From Anabaena sp. PCC 7108 (lineage in GTDB: Bacteria > Cyanobacteriota > Cyanobacteriia > Cyanobacteriales > Nostocaceae), in NCBI RefSeq assembly GCF_000332135.1, contig NZ_KB235896.1, positions 3,429,321-3,493,320 on the forward strand: a stretch of DNA of 64,000 nucleotides, read 5' to 3'. Below the pieces are notes generated by a model that was not told the DNA's origin, searched no databases, and saw only the letters and a list, made by a program, of their open reading frames with translations. Shown one piece after another: positions 19,613 through 31,200 of this stretch; the first letter of the stretch is position 1; every line of letters begins with the position of its first letter. The position numbers and the translations under genes are program-made.

Positions 19613-19900
19613 AATCCTCTTGGATAAGGAGAAATTAGGGTGGGTTAGCGACAGCTTAACCCATTATTATTTTAAGTTTACTATGCAGCTTTCGTAGTTT
19701 TTAGATATGTCTAAAGGAGACGGATTATAAATTCCAGCCTTAAGACGAATGTAAGGATTCAGTTAAATAAGTTATGTTATGTCCGCCTAATCACTTATCA
19801 AAAAAATTCTCCGCGTCCCCGCGTCTCCCTGTCTCCGCGTCAGTCTAAATGATAAGTATTCAACTGGACATGATATTACTTGTCAGTTCCCAGTTTTGAC
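19613..19900. other. Intergenic region with short interspersed repeats
   Basis: Just after def is GGGTGGGTTAGCGACAGCTTAACCCA (19636-19662 region), a small inverted repeat resembling the inner part of the MITE family and possibly acting as a terminator. At 19809-19843 there is a cluster of CCGCGTCTCC-type repeats related to the 6561 tract. No gene is seen. Confidence 0.55.
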
Positions 19901-20077
19901 TCAAATAAATCCTAAATATTTTGAGAGGCGGTACGCAATCAATATTCCCAGTATACCGCCAATCATACTGAACAAAATTGAGGCAACCGATAATAAACCT
20001 CCACCCCATAAAAGCGGAATGTAACTACCAATGGTAGAACCAGCAAACATTCCAATCCCGATAAGTAATTTATTCAA
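19901..20077 (-). CDS. Small two-helix membrane protein (58 aa)
   Basis: 58 aa from a TTG start at 20077 with GGAAG 12 nt upstream. The peptide starts MNKLLIGIGMFAGSTIGSYI and ends with AYRLSKYLGFI. Two glycine-rich hydrophobic segments (about 4-24 and 27-50) predict a hairpin membrane protein with a GxxxG-like pattern. Its even hydrophobic pattern, the basic ends and a proper ribosome binding site support it as real, although it is short. I recall similar small proteins across bacteria but cannot name a family or function. It faces def and is divergent from dhaK. Confidence 0.65.
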   Translation of the reverse strand: MNKLLIGIGMFAGSTIGSYIPLLWGGGLLSVASILFSMIGGILGILIAYRLSKYLGFI

Positions 20078-20210
20078 GCTTATATACTTCCAGTGATTAC
20101 AGCTTTAGAGTACAGGATTTTACAAAAAATTTAACGGGAGTCTGAAAATGCTGAAATTTTTTTGTGCTGTGAAAGCTTATTCTGATTTTTAGCCCCTTTG
20201 AATATGAATT

Positions 20211-21284
20211 ATGAAAAAGCTGATTAATCAACCCGAAGACTTTGTTAGAGAAAGTCTAGAAGGAATGGCTGTGGCTCATGGTGATTTAATTAAGGTAAAT
20301 TATGAGCCAACTTTTGTCTATCGTGCCGATGCACCTATTCAGGGTAAGGTAGCAATTATTTCTGGGGGCGGAAGTGGTCACGAACCCATGCACGCTGGCT
20401 TTGTTGGTGATGGAATGCTTGATGCTGCTTGTCCTGGTGAAGTTTTCACCTCACCCACACCTGACCAAATGTTAGCCGCAGCGCAGCAGGTAGATGGTGG
20501 TGCTGGTATTCTTTATATCGTCAAAAATTATAGTGGCGATTTGATGAATTTTGAAATGGCGACGGAATTAGCCAGAAGTGAAGGCATCCGCACCCTAAAT
20601 ATTATCATTGATGATGATGTGGCAGTCAAAGATAGTTTGTATACCCAAGGCAGAAGAGGTGTAGGAACAACAGTGCTGGCGGAAAAAATTTGTGGTGCAG
20701 CCGCAAAACAAGGTTATGATTTGCAGCAAGTAGCTTCTTTGTGTAGAAAGGTAAATTTGCATGGACGGAGTGTAGGAGTTGCCCTCAGTTCTTGTACAGT
20801 GCCGATGAAGGGTACACCGACTTTTGCTTTGGGAGATGATGAAATAGAATTAGGAATTGGGATTCATGGGGAACCTGGGAGAGAGAGAGTTACCATGAAA
20901 TCAGCGGATGAGATTACAGAGATTTTAGTGCGATCGCTCACGGATGATACCGCCTATAGTCGCACAGTGCGGGAGTGGAATGAAAGAAAAGCAGAATGGC
21001 TGGATGTAGAACTGTTAAATAAACCCCTGCAAAAAGGCGATCGCATTCTAGCATTTGTTAACAGTATGGGTGGGACTCCCGTTTCTGAACTTTATCTTGT
21101 CTATCGCAAACTAGCAGAAATCTGTGAGCAGGAAGGACTACAAATTGTGCGAAACTTAATTGGCCCCTACATCACATCTTTGGAAATGCAAGGCTGCTCA
21201 ATTACCCTGCTAAAGTTAGATGATGAGATGCTGCGGTTATGGGATGCACCAGTAAAAACGCCAAGTTTACGCTGGGGAATGTGA
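20211..21284 (+). CDS. dhaK: Dihydroxyacetone kinase subunit DhaK
   Basis: 357 aa, the length of PTS-type DhaK. It binds dihydroxyacetone covalently through a histidine; the matching residue is His219 in [11 protein letters not shown]. The substrate-pocket signature [20 protein letters not shown] (51-70) is intact, as is [14 protein letters not shown]. It works with DhaL, which carries ADP, and DhaM, which re-phosphorylates it. dhaL follows after 1 bp, then the DhaM fusion, so the three form one operon. Confidence 0.96.
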   Translation: MKKLINQPEDFVRESLEGMAVAHGDLIKVNYEPTFVYRADAPIQGKVAIISGGGSGHEPMHAGFVGDGMLDAACPGEVFTSPTPDQMLAAAQQVDGGAGILYIVKNYSGDLMNFEMATELARSEGIRTLNIIIDDDVAVKDSLYTQGRRGVGTTVLAEKICGAAAKQGYDLQQVASLCRKVNLHGRSVGVALSSCTVPMKGTPTFALGDDEIELGIGIHGEPGRERVTMKSADEITEILVRSLTDDTAYSRTVREWNERKAEWLDVELLNKPLQKGDRILAFVNSMGGTPVSELYLVYRKLAEICEQEGLQIVRNLIGPYITSLEMQGCSITLLKLDDEMLRLWDAPVKTPSLRWGM

Positions 21285-21285
21285 G

Positions 21286-21924
21286 ATGATTACTCAGGTG
21301 CAAATTGTCGAATGGTTACAGGTTTACGCTTCTGTCATTGAGCATCATAAAGAAGATTTGACAGAATTAGATGCGGCCATAGGTGATGGTGATCACGGTA
21401 TCAATATGGATCGCGGTTTTAAAAAAATCAGCAGTCAGTTAGGGAGTTTTACAGGTAAAGACATCAGCAGCATTTTCAAAGCTGTCAGCATGACCTTAAT
21501 TTCCAGTATTGGTGGTGCGAGTGGACCCCTCTATGGAACTTGGTTTTTAAGGGCTAGTTCCGCAACGGATGGCAAGCAGGAATTAACAACAGAAGATACT
21601 CTGAAAGTACTTCAGGCTGGCTTAGATGGTTTAGTTGAACGTGGTAAAGCGCAGTTAGGAGATAAAACTATGATAGATGTGATGTCTCCGGCTGTAGGTG
21701 CTTTTGAGCAAGCTGTCAGCGAGGGTTTGGAGACTGTAGAAGCCTTGCAGAGGGCGGTTACTGCGGCAGAACAAGGGTTAAAGGCAACTATCCCCATGTT
21801 AGCTAAAAAAGGCAGGGCAAGTTATTTAGGTGAGCGAAGTTTGGGTCATCAAGATCCTGGAGGTACTTCTGCTTATTGGATGTTGCGGAGTTTATTGGAG
21901 GTGGTAGAAGGTTCGAGGGGATGA
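21286..21924 (+). CDS. dhaL: Dihydroxyacetone kinase subunit DhaL
   Basis: 212 aa. It carries the permanently bound ADP/ATP that phosphorylates dihydroxyacetone on DhaK. The Mg-nucleotide site is intact: ELD29-AAIGD34-G-D36-HG, and the GGASGPLYGTWF and SYLGERSLGHQDPGG stretches are family marks. The ATG starts 1 bp after the dhaK stop. It is of the ADP-bound, PTS-dependent type because it is a separate subunit with a DhaM gene downstream. Confidence 0.96.
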   Translation: MITQVQIVEWLQVYASVIEHHKEDLTELDAAIGDGDHGINMDRGFKKISSQLGSFTGKDISSIFKAVSMTLISSIGGASGPLYGTWFLRASSATDGKQELTTEDTLKVLQAGLDGLVERGKAQLGDKTMIDVMSPAVGAFEQAVSEGLETVEALQRAVTAAEQGLKATIPMLAKKGRASYLGERSLGHQDPGGTSAYWMLRSLLEVVEGSRG

Positions 21925-22052
21925 GGCAGGGGGCAGGGGGCAGGGGGAAAGAAGAGGACATCTGACAACCTAAATACAAGCTAAATAAATGCCGGTTTTG
22001 GGATGTTGACAAGGAATAATAGAATGGGTAACTAACTGGCTCAGGTATTACA

Positions 22053-24590
22053 GTGGTTAGCATTGTTATCGTTTCTCACAGTAAACAATTAGCGCTGGGA
22101 GTGCGGGAACTGGCCGCACAGATGGTTCAAGGACAGGTTTCTCTGGCTATTGCAGCGGGAATTGATGATCCAGAAAATCCACTGGGAACAGATGCGATAC
22201 AGGTTTATGAAGCGATCGCATCTGTATTCAGCGATGATGGTGTTTTAGTGCTGATGGATTTGGGTAGTGCTTTGATGAGCGCAGAAATGGCGCTAGAGTT
22301 TCTATCCCCAGAACAGCGAGATCAAGTATATTTGTGTGCCGCACCTCTGGTAGAAGGGGCTGTGGTGGCTGCTGTGGCAGCTGCAGCTGGGAAAGACATA
22401 CACCAAGTTATCTCTGAAGCACAGGGAGCATTAGTATCAAAAGCCACGCAGTTAGGTTTTATTAGTCGGGCTGGATTTAACCAATCAATAGACGGAAAAC
22501 CAGCAATGCCCTTATCAGTCAGTAGCCAACCTATCCTCAACGCAGAAATTCCCACGAGAGAAATTAGACTTACAGTTAATAATCGTTTAGGTTTACACGC
22601 TCGTCCTGCGGCTCAATTTGTAGGCACTGCATCCCGGTTTAAATCGCAAATTAGAGTCCAAAATTTAACTAGAAATACGGAAGCAGTTCGGGGTGACAGT
22701 ATAAATCAGGTCGCAACTTTGGGAGTGCGTCAAGGACATGAATTGCTGATTACTGCTACTGGTATTGATGCCCAAGAAGTGCTGACAGCGTTACAAGCTT
22801 TAATTATCAACAACTTTGGCGAAGATAATACCATTGTCGAATTACCACTCGCTGTACCGCAAGAAGAGACACCGCCTCAGCAAGGGGAAATTATCGGTAT
22901 TGCGGCTTCTCCAGGAATTGCGATCGCACCAATAGTTCATTATCAATCTGCCACTATTGCAATTACCGAATATCACATAGAAAATGTAGAAATAGAGTGG
23001 CAACGATTACAATCAGCTATGCAAATAGCTAAACAGGAAATTCAAACTTTGCTCTCCCACGCCTCTATTCAAATTGGAGACGCAGACGCAGCTATTTTTG
23101 ATGCCCATTTGTTATTTTTAGCAGATCCTGTATTACTAGAAGCCGTCAAAAAGAGTATTTTTGAAAAACGCCTCAATGCAGAAGCAGCTTGGCAAGCTGT
23201 AGTAGATGAGGTAGCAAATTCCTACCGCAGACTTGAAGATGCTTATTTGCAAGAACGAGTAGATGATGTTGTGGATGTGGGACGGAGGGTGTTAAGAATA
23301 TTACTGGGAAACTCACCCTCTGACTTAGATTTGACAGAACCATCAATTATCATTGCCAGCGATTTAACTCCTTCAGATACCGCCAAGCTTGATCCCACCA
23401 AGGTTTTGGGTATTTGTATGACTTCGGGTAGTGCTACTTCCCATACGGCAATTATCGCCCGGACATTGGGGATTCCTGCGGTTTTGGGTATCGATGCTCA
23501 GGTGTTAAACTTGGAAAGTGGTACTTTGATCGCACTGGATGGGGAAACTGGCAGGGCTTGGATCGCACCAAAAGCGGCTACCTTGGCTAGATTAGAAACC
23601 AAGCAGCAAGTATGGCGAACAGCCCAAGAAGAAGCACGAAGAAAGGCGCACCAGCCAGCCATTACCCGTGATGGGCGACAAATTCAGGTTTTTGCAAATA
23701 TTGGTAGTCTTGCAGATGTTCAAATAGCAGTCGCTAATGGTGCAGACGGAGTGGGATTACTACGCACTGAATTTTTGTATCTTGATCGCACAAGTGCGCC
23801 TGGAGAAGAGGAACAATTAGCAGTTTATCAAGCGATCGCTCAAGTTCTCGAAAATCGACCTTTAATTATTCGCACTTTAGATGTAGGTGGAGATAAACCA
23901 CTCCCTTATCTAAATACAGGAGTTGCAGAAGCTAATCCCTTTTTAGGGGTGCGGGGAATTCGTTTCTGTTTAGCAAATCCGCAGTTATTGAAAACTCAAT
24001 TACGAGCAATTTTACGTGCCAGTACCGGCAATATGATCAAAGTCATGTGGCCGATGATTGTCACTTTAACAGAAGTCAGAGCCGCAAAGGCAATTTTGAC
24101 TGAGGTACAAAGGGAACTGCGGGAAGCGGGTATAGCTTTTGATGAGAAAATGGAAGTGGGAATGATGATTGAAACACCCGCAGCCGTCGCTATCGCTGAT
24201 CAATTAGCGAGGGAAGTTGATTTCTTCAGTATTGGCACAAATGATTTAAGTCAGTATGTCATGGCAGGCGATCGCACTAATCCTAGAGTAGCAACTTTAG
24301 CCGATGCCATGCACCCCGCTGTTTTGCGAATGATTCAGCAAACAGTACAAGCTGCCCATGAGGAAAGTATTTGGGTAGGATTATGTGGAGAAGTCGCAGC
24401 AGACATTTTCGTAGCACCCATTTTATTAGGTTTAGGTTTGGATGAATTGAGTGTCAATCCCCAAGCTATAGCCCCACTCAAACAGGCAATCTCACATTTA
24501 ACTATAACTGAAGCCCAAGCGATCGCATCTGTAGCATTACAACAAGATTCCGCAACCAGCGTCAGAGAGTTAGTTTATCCAATTGGCTAA
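22053..24590 (+). CDS. dhaM: DhaM-HPr-Enzyme I fusion phosphotransferase
   Basis: 845 aa, GTG start. Three phosphotransfer modules lie in one chain: an EIIA-Man-like DhaM domain (1-130) with His9 (IVSHSKQLALG), an HPr domain (about 168-255) with His182 (LGLHARPAAQFV), and a full Enzyme I (about 278-840) with the phospho-His464 loop (SGSATSHTAIIAR), the DVGGDKPLPYL and GTNDLSQYVMAGDR motifs and the GLCGE active-site cysteine. It should take phosphate from PEP and pass it EI to HPr to DhaM to the DhaL nucleotide. No sugar-specific EII is near, so the chain seems dedicated to dihydroxyacetone. The gap to dhaL is 128 bp. Confidence 0.94.
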   Translation: MVSIVIVSHSKQLALGVRELAAQMVQGQVSLAIAAGIDDPENPLGTDAIQVYEAIASVFSDDGVLVLMDLGSALMSAEMALEFLSPEQRDQVYLCAAPLVEGAVVAAVAAAAGKDIHQVISEAQGALVSKATQLGFISRAGFNQSIDGKPAMPLSVSSQPILNAEIPTREIRLTVNNRLGLHARPAAQFVGTASRFKSQIRVQNLTRNTEAVRGDSINQVATLGVRQGHELLITATGIDAQEVLTALQALIINNFGEDNTIVELPLAVPQEETPPQQGEIIGIAASPGIAIAPIVHYQSATIAITEYHIENVEIEWQRLQSAMQIAKQEIQTLLSHASIQIGDADAAIFDAHLLFLADPVLLEAVKKSIFEKRLNAEAAWQAVVDEVANSYRRLEDAYLQERVDDVVDVGRRVLRILLGNSPSDLDLTEPSIIIASDLTPSDTAKLDPTKVLGICMTSGSATSHTAIIARTLGIPAVLGIDAQVLNLESGTLIALDGETGRAWIAPKAATLARLETKQQVWRTAQEEARRKAHQPAITRDGRQIQVFANIGSLADVQIAVANGADGVGLLRTEFLYLDRTSAPGEEEQLAVYQAIAQVLENRPLIIRTLDVGGDKPLPYLNTGVAEANPFLGVRGIRFCLANPQLLKTQLRAILRASTGNMIKVMWPMIVTLTEVRAAKAILTEVQRELREAGIAFDEKMEVGMMIETPAAVAIADQLAREVDFFSIGTNDLSQYVMAGDRTNPRVATLADAMHPAVLRMIQQTVQAAHEESIWVGLCGEVAADIFVAPILLGLGLDELSVNPQAIAPLKQAISHLTITEAQAIASVALQQDSATSVRELVYPIG

Positions 24591-24931
24591 TATAGTAAAT
24601 GACAGGTGAGAGTGTGAAAATTCTTTTGGTGTTTTAGCATAACATTTTCGGGATTTTGTTATGTTGTACTGTCGCTTAACTCAACTTATAAATATCTAGA
24701 ATTTACGCACTATGGCAATTGGGAGCATCCCAAATGTGTAAGTTTATTTTTTATCTGAGCTTCCAACTGAATACAAAGCATAAAATAAACGAACCGCGAA
24801 GACGCGAAGAGCGCGAAGGTAAGGGGTAAAACAGGTTTTTTGGGTTAGTTGCGTATATTTTTGCAAAATTGGGATGCTCCCTGGCAATTTCTATTCTAGT
24901 GAGATACAAGCAATTAATAATTAAACGCAGC

Positions 24932-24997
24932 GAAAAGTTCCTCGTTCGCGTAAGCGTTCCGCAGGAAAGCCGGGTTTCCCGGCGTAGGAAACTTTTC
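24932..24997. repeat. Imperfect inverted repeat, 66 bp
   Basis: GAAAAGTTCCT on the left pairs with AGGAAACTTTTC on the right; the loop contains CCGGGTTTCCCGG and a GTTCGCGTAAGCGTTCC stretch. Relatives of the inner part are at 52755-52803 and 34655-34680. It is part of a 944-bp gap (24591-25534) after the dha operon that holds only repeats. Confidence 0.6.
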
Positions 24998-25133
24998 AAG
25001 ACAGATGGACGCAGATAAACGCAGATAATTTTGTACTTCCTTAGACTAGGAAATGCTATATACAAATTGATTGGATATGATCTGAATCAACGATAATTGG
25101 TTATTTTAGGCTTTTGAAACAGTATATTAGTAG

Positions 25134-25217
25134 GGTGCGTCAGACTCGATAATTTGCCACAATTAACAGATTTCCTAGATATGACGCACCTCAATACGGT
25201 TCGGTTAAGAGTTTTTG
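25134..25217. repeat. GGTGCGTCA inverted repeat plus MITE left-end fragment
   Basis: GGTGCGTCA (25134) and TGACGCACC (25182-25190) form the ends of a 57-bp inverted repeat. Directly next to it, 25192-25217 reads CAATACGGTTCGGTTAAGAG..., which matches the terminal repeat of the MITE at 14316 and the copy at 32583. The inner part is missing, so this is a solo end. Confidence 0.6.
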
Positions 25218-25280
25218 TAGCGACTGTCTTGATTGTCAAGCGATCGCACTTGTTGACGCAACAGGGGAACGCTGCGCTAG

Positions 25281-25374
25281 ATTGGGCGGTGGTAGGTACG
25301 GGCATGAAGATTTTGGATTGGTAAACTAGATAGTCACAGCCCGCCCTACCACTTCACTACGTCGCCCAATCTTC
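25281..25374. repeat. Long inverted repeat (GATTGGGCG arms)
   Basis: GATTGGGCG(GTGG)TAGG near 25281 pairs with CCTACC...CGCCCAATC ending about 25374, with unpaired bases in both arms. It lies between the dha operon and the IS110-like element. It has no coding content; it may be a decayed palindromic element or a terminator for the converging IS transcript. Confidence 0.45.
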
Positions 25375-25534
25375 CCCAGTTGCTAGATCACTCGTGAGGG
25401 TAAAAGTTGAATATTCACATTAAGGTTGAGGAAAAATTAATTTTTGGCAGCAGAAATAGGAACTCTGACTCATAGAGTAAAAAAGCCAACATAGTTTGTA
25501 ATGACCAAAAATGAATTTCAGGAATTTAAAAGTT

Positions 25535-26545
<1,011 letters not shown>

Positions 26546-26769
26546 TTTTAACTCTCAACTTTCCACTAATTCTTTTACTCTTTTTTTCTTCATCCCCTTG
26601 ATTTCACTCTTCCTTGCACGATACGGGCTATATTATCTATGTCTTTATTCATAGTTTTTACCCCAGGCGACTGTTCGAGTTCTGTCATGGAGATTGTTGT
26701 AGTGACCCTTGCTACTTAACGGTCTTTTTCGACCCTGGTTGGGGCGGTCTACTACTTCCTCTAAGATAC

Positions 26770-26905
26770 AAGGTTGGGTTAAGCGATAGCGCAACCCAAC
26801 AAATGCTTACAAGTGTTGGGTTTTGTTCCGATTGCTCCGCGAACGTTCACGTTCCACAACCCAACCTACATAATTCTGTTTTTTGAGCTTAACCGACAAG
26901 TATTG
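26770..26905. mobile_element. Left-truncated MITE copy
   Basis: The inner inverted repeat AGGTTGGGTT (26771) ... AACCCAACCTACA (about 26870) and the right terminal repeat CTTAACCGACAAGTATTG (26888-26905) match the complete MITE at 14316-14451. The left terminal repeat is missing; the element starts abruptly next to the IS110-like region. A GCTCCGCGAACGTTCACGTTCC stretch is inserted in the loop compared with the 14.3-kb copy. Confidence 0.7.
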
Positions 26906-26911
26906 TAATTA

Positions 26912-26940
26912 GTAGGGGTTTAGCAATGCTAAACCCCTAC
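26912..26940. repeat. Perfect 14-bp-arm palindrome
   Basis: GTAGGGGTTTAGCA, one base, TGCTAAACCCCTAC. It lies 6 bp beyond the MITE copy and about 70 bp past the 3' end of the acetyltransferase gene. No T-run follows toward the minus strand, so it is more likely a dispersed palindrome than a terminator. Confidence 0.75.
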
Positions 26941-27008
26941 AACTGAAGATTATGTAATGTCCTAATTATTTTGGCTATAGCTATATCTTTAACACCAAAA
27001 ATATTGAG

Positions 27009-27641
27009 TTACAAACAACTCCTCAATTTCTGAATATCACCATTCATAATCACATCAATATTGCGAGTAATTTTCTCAATATCCCAATTCCACCAACCAA
27101 TAGAAAGCAGAATTTCTATTTCTTCATCACTAAAACGCTGCTTAATAGTAACTGCGGGATTACCACCAGCAATTGTATAGGGAGGAATATCTTTCACCAC
27201 CACCGAACGCGCTGCAATTATAGCACCATCACCAATTTTTACCCCCGGCATAATTAGAGAATCATAACCAATCCAAACATCATTACCAATGATAATGTCA
27301 CCTTTGCTAGGTAAATTCATCAAATTTGACATTGCTGATTCCCAACCATGACCAAAAATTGGAAATGGGTAAGTAGAGATGCCATCAATTTTATGATTAG
27401 CACCATTCATGATAAACTTAACATGAGTAGCAATGGCACAAAACTTACCAATAATTAAAGAATCACTACCATAATTGTAAAGGATATTCTTCTCAAACTC
27501 CTCCGGGTTCACCGGATCATCATAATAAGTGTAATCCCCAACAATGATATTTGGAGATTTAATACAACTTTTAATAAAGCAAACCCGACGATGTTCAGGT
27601 ATTGGATAAGGATGGTAAGGATTTGGACCGTATTGTTCCAT
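27009..27641 (-). CDS. Vat/CatB-type xenobiotic O-acetyltransferase
   Basis: 210 aa from the ATG at 27641; a GTG at 27668 is in frame. This is a left-handed beta-helix acetyltransferase of the group that includes streptogramin A (Vat) and type-B chloramphenicol enzymes. Visible marks: catalytic His83 in [16 protein letters not shown], hexapeptide turns ([22 protein letters not shown] in part), the [10 protein letters not shown] end of the helix, and a C-terminal [11 protein letters not shown] segment. It would transfer acetyl from acetyl-CoA to a hydroxyl group; the natural substrate in this organism is unknown and resistance is not implied. It lies in an accessory-looking stretch beside an IS remnant. 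Confidence 0.85.
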   Translation of the reverse strand: MEQYGPNPYHPYPIPEHRRVCFIKSCIKSPNIIVGDYTYYDDPVNPEEFEKNILYNYGSDSLIIGKFCAIATHVKFIMNGANHKIDGISTYPFPIFGHGWESAMSNLMNLPSKGDIIIGNDVWIGYDSLIMPGVKIGDGAIIAARSVVVKDIPPYTIAGGNPAVTIKQRFSDEEIEILLSIGWWNWDIEKITRNIDVIMNGDIQKLRSCL

Positions 27642-27718
27642 TAAATTTAAACACCTAAATTTAAACACCCTGATTCTAGCTGCTATTTTTCCTCTTGATT
27701 ATTATCACAAATCCCCAA

Positions 27719-28108
27719 TCAGAATTTTACCCCTAACTGTCCATTGAAACCACGTATAGAATGATATCCAGCACCAAGAAAAACATTTTTAGTTGCGTTT
27801 CCTTGCACACCACCAGAAAAGGCAATACCCTTACCTTCTGAATAGTAACCAACTCCAACATAAGGAGAAATCACAGGTAAATTCACAAATTTTAAGACAT
27901 CTACACCCGTAGAACTATCAGCACCAGATCCAATTTCAACGCCTAAACTCAATGCCCTAGCACCGATAGCATAGGTAACTTCACCATCTTTTTCACCCAC
28001 AGAAACCCAAGGTTGTGGTACAATTTGTGCAGATGCTTGACTAGGGGTCAATAAAACTAATAAACCCAGAGAAGTGATAATATTTTTGAGAATAAATACT
28101 GGTTTCAT
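27719..28108 (-). CDS. Small secreted beta-rich protein, unknown function
   Basis: 129 aa from the ATG at 28108, which follows a strong AGGAGGAAG ribosome binding site; the frame is open to 28141 but the start is clear. Signal peptide: MKPVFILKNIITSLGLLVLL...SQASA, cleavage near residue 27. The mature part alternates hydrophobic and polar residues, rich in Gly and Val (VSPYVGVGYYSEGKGIAFSGG-like), and ends in Phe, suggesting a small outer-membrane barrel or beta-sandwich. I do not recognise a family. It lies between the acetyltransferase (about 77 bp) and the HEAT-NACHT gene (about 160 bp), all on the minus strand. Confidence 0.7.
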   Translation of the reverse strand: MKPVFILKNIITSLGLLVLLTPSQASAQIVPQPWVSVGEKDGEVTYAIGARALSLGVEIGSGADSSTGVDVLKFVNLPVISPYVGVGYYSEGKGIAFSGGVQGNATKNVFLGAGYHSIRGFNGQLGVKF

Positions 28109-28271
28109 TTCTTCCTCCTGATTATTTGCCACAACAAACAATCCTGACGTATTCCATCTAAATAAGTGCCTGAATATTGTAAAAATGATTTAGAAAATTA
28201 TGCTATCTATCAAAATAAGGTGAGGATAGTCTTTCATTAATTATTTTTTTTGATGATGACTCCAAGAATGC

Positions 28272-31200
28272 TTATCTAGTGCGTAATAACTGCACAAAAG
28301 TATTACTTACTGTATTGTCTTTAGTATCAGCAGCGTATTGAATCAATTTTTCCCGCAGTTCTTTGGCTGCATCTAAAGGAAGCAAGGTTGCTAACAAGAA
28401 ATATACACCACGAAAACGCGGGTCGCCCATTCTATCAACTAATAGTGCTTCGGCTGCATCATTTTCGCCGATAAAATTCTGCACCAAAAAGAAATCCATA
28501 ATTTTATCGTGGCGGAAATACCATTCTTTCTTAGCTTCGCCTTTTTCATCTTGCCATTGACGGCTAACTACCATCTTGTATTTTTCATCTTCCAAAGACA
28601 TTAGCACTTGATAAAATTCATCTGCGGGTAAGGCTTGTTTGTCTTGGATTCGCATTTCATAAACAGCGGCTGAAAATTTCTTCAAGGGAAATTCTTGTTT
28701 CCATTCCGTGAGATATTCTGCTGCTATTAAGTTGTATTGCTGTTCTTGCAAGCGAAATAAATTAGGATGTTTACCTTGTGATAACATTAGAGCCACCACA
28801 GTTAAATCCATTGGATTTGATAGAATGCGTTGGGCTGCGTCTAACTCTTCCTTGGCTTGTTGCTGTTTGAGGACTTCTTTTAAATAATCAGTGCAAGCTT
28901 TTTCATAATCAACGCCTTGAATTTGGGCATTTTTGGGTAGTCGCGGTTGACGAGAAAGCAAAAATTCTTTAATTTGTTGTGGTTCAAGAGGTTGCAATTT
29001 ATATATCTTGGCCGTTGAGGGTGGTGTCCATTCTAGGGGTTGGGTAGTCATAATAATATTGCCCCGGAAATAGCTTTCCACAAACTGGACTATTTTTGCC
29101 CGTGTTTCGGCGGTGACTTCGTTAAGTCCATCAATGCAGATGTCAATTGCACCACTGTAAATCAGATTTTTGAGAAAGTCGGCATCTTGTGCCTGTCCGT
29201 GTAATTTGTCTTGAATGGCTTCAATTACCCCTTTATCACACTTTTGGGCGGGGAGATAAACAAGAATACGCTGGGAGTTTTTCACCAGATGACGCAAAAA
29301 CATCGACTTACCCAAACCAGAATCACCTTCTAAGACAATTTGCCCTTTGATGCTGGGCAGGGCTGCGGTGACAGGGAGAATTTCTTCAGAACCAGGAATT
29401 TTAACTCTGGACTCTGGGAAGTATGATTGGTCATTAAATTTATCTAAGCCTACATCAGCTAACAGAGAAGGCTGGAATGGTTCAAATAATTTGCGGCGAA
29501 AGGGAGGAAACCAAGTGAGGAGAAAGCCGACATAACCGACACCGAGAATGCGGCGTACCCAAGGATTCCAAAAGAAGATGGCTTGGATTTGGGGGAATTT
29601 GGGATAAGCAAAGATGAGTGCCAGCCAAAAGGCAGCGTGAGAAATGATAGTAATTCGGGCGTTAAAAAACCACTGCCAACCTTGGAGGTTAACTATAACT
29701 GATTGCAGGGAATCAGCTTCGTTGAATCTAGCTTTTTTCAGGTTGTTGTAGTGAGTTTCTAAAAGCACAATATCTTGTGGTTTCCAAGTGACTTTTCTGG
29801 CAACTACAGCAATTTGCTTTGCTAAATCTGCCTTTAATTTAGTTAAATCTTGGCTGGGTTCCCAGACTTGCTGAAGGACTTTTAGTGTTTTTTCACCTTC
29901 AGCGTGTGTCAGTTTTTCAGGAGTTGTTTTTGGTTCGCCTACCCATGTCAGCAAGGTTTTCACATCATCAGTGCCGCCACCAAGGAAATAGGTTAAAAAT
30001 CGCCATTTGGCAATTTGTGATTGACCATCGTAATAGACGCTATCCAGAATTACCACAACTTGATTTAACGTGAGTTTTTCTATCTTCCCCAATGCCACTG
30101 CTGCACCATAATGAACAGAGGAGTCAACGGATTTATCCTTGAGGATGTCGAGGATGTCTTGAACGTAGGGTTTGGCAGCCTCCCCTAGATTCCCCAATGC
30201 CACTGCTGCACCTTGACGAACAGAGGAGTCAAGAGAGGAGTCAACGGATTTATCTTTGAAGATGTCGAGGATGTCTTGAATGTAGGGTTTGCCAGCCTCG
30301 CCTAGATTCCCCAATGCCTTTGCTGCATCTTGACGAACCCCGGAGTCGGAGTCAACGGATTTATCTTTGAGGATGTCGAGAATGTCTTGAATGTAGGGTT
30401 TGGCAGCCTCCCCTAGATCCCCCAATGCTACCAATGCTATATTTCCACGACCAGGGAAGTCAACGGATTTATCTTTGAGGATGTCTTGAACGTAGGGTTT
30501 GGCAGCCTCCCCTAGATTCCCCAAGGCATAAATTGCACGATAACGAACACCATTGCCAACGGATTTATCCTTGAGGATGTCAGCGATGTCTTGAAGGTAG
30601 GGTTGGGCAGCCTCTCCTAGATTCCCCAAGGCATAAGCTGCACTTCCACGAACATCTTTGTCAACGGATTTATCCTTGAGGATGTCAGCGATGTCTTGAA
30701 CGTAGGGTTTGGCAGCCTCCCCTAGATCCCCCAAGGCATAAGCTGCACTTCCACGAACATCTTTGTCAACGGATTTATCCTTGAGGATGTCAGCGATGTC
30801 TTTAACGTAGGGTTTGGCAGCCTCCCCTAGATTCCCCAAGGCATAAGCTGCACCTTGACGAACAGAGGAGTCAACGGATTTATCCTTGAGGAAGTCGAGA
30901 ATGTCTTTAACGTAGGGTTTGGCAGCCTCCCCTAGATTCCCCAATGCCACTGCTGCACTATAACGAACATCTTTGTCAACGGATTTATCCTTGAGGAAGT
31001 CGAGAATGTCTGGAACGTAGGGTTTGGCAGCCTCCCCTAGATTCCTCAATGCCACTGCTGCATGAAAACGAACCTCTGAGTCAAGGGATTCATCTTTGAA
31101 GATGTCGAGAATGTCTTTAACGTAGGGTTTGGCAGCCTCCCCTAGATTCCTCAATGCCAATGCTGCACTTCTACGAACATTGGAGTCAACGGATTTATCT

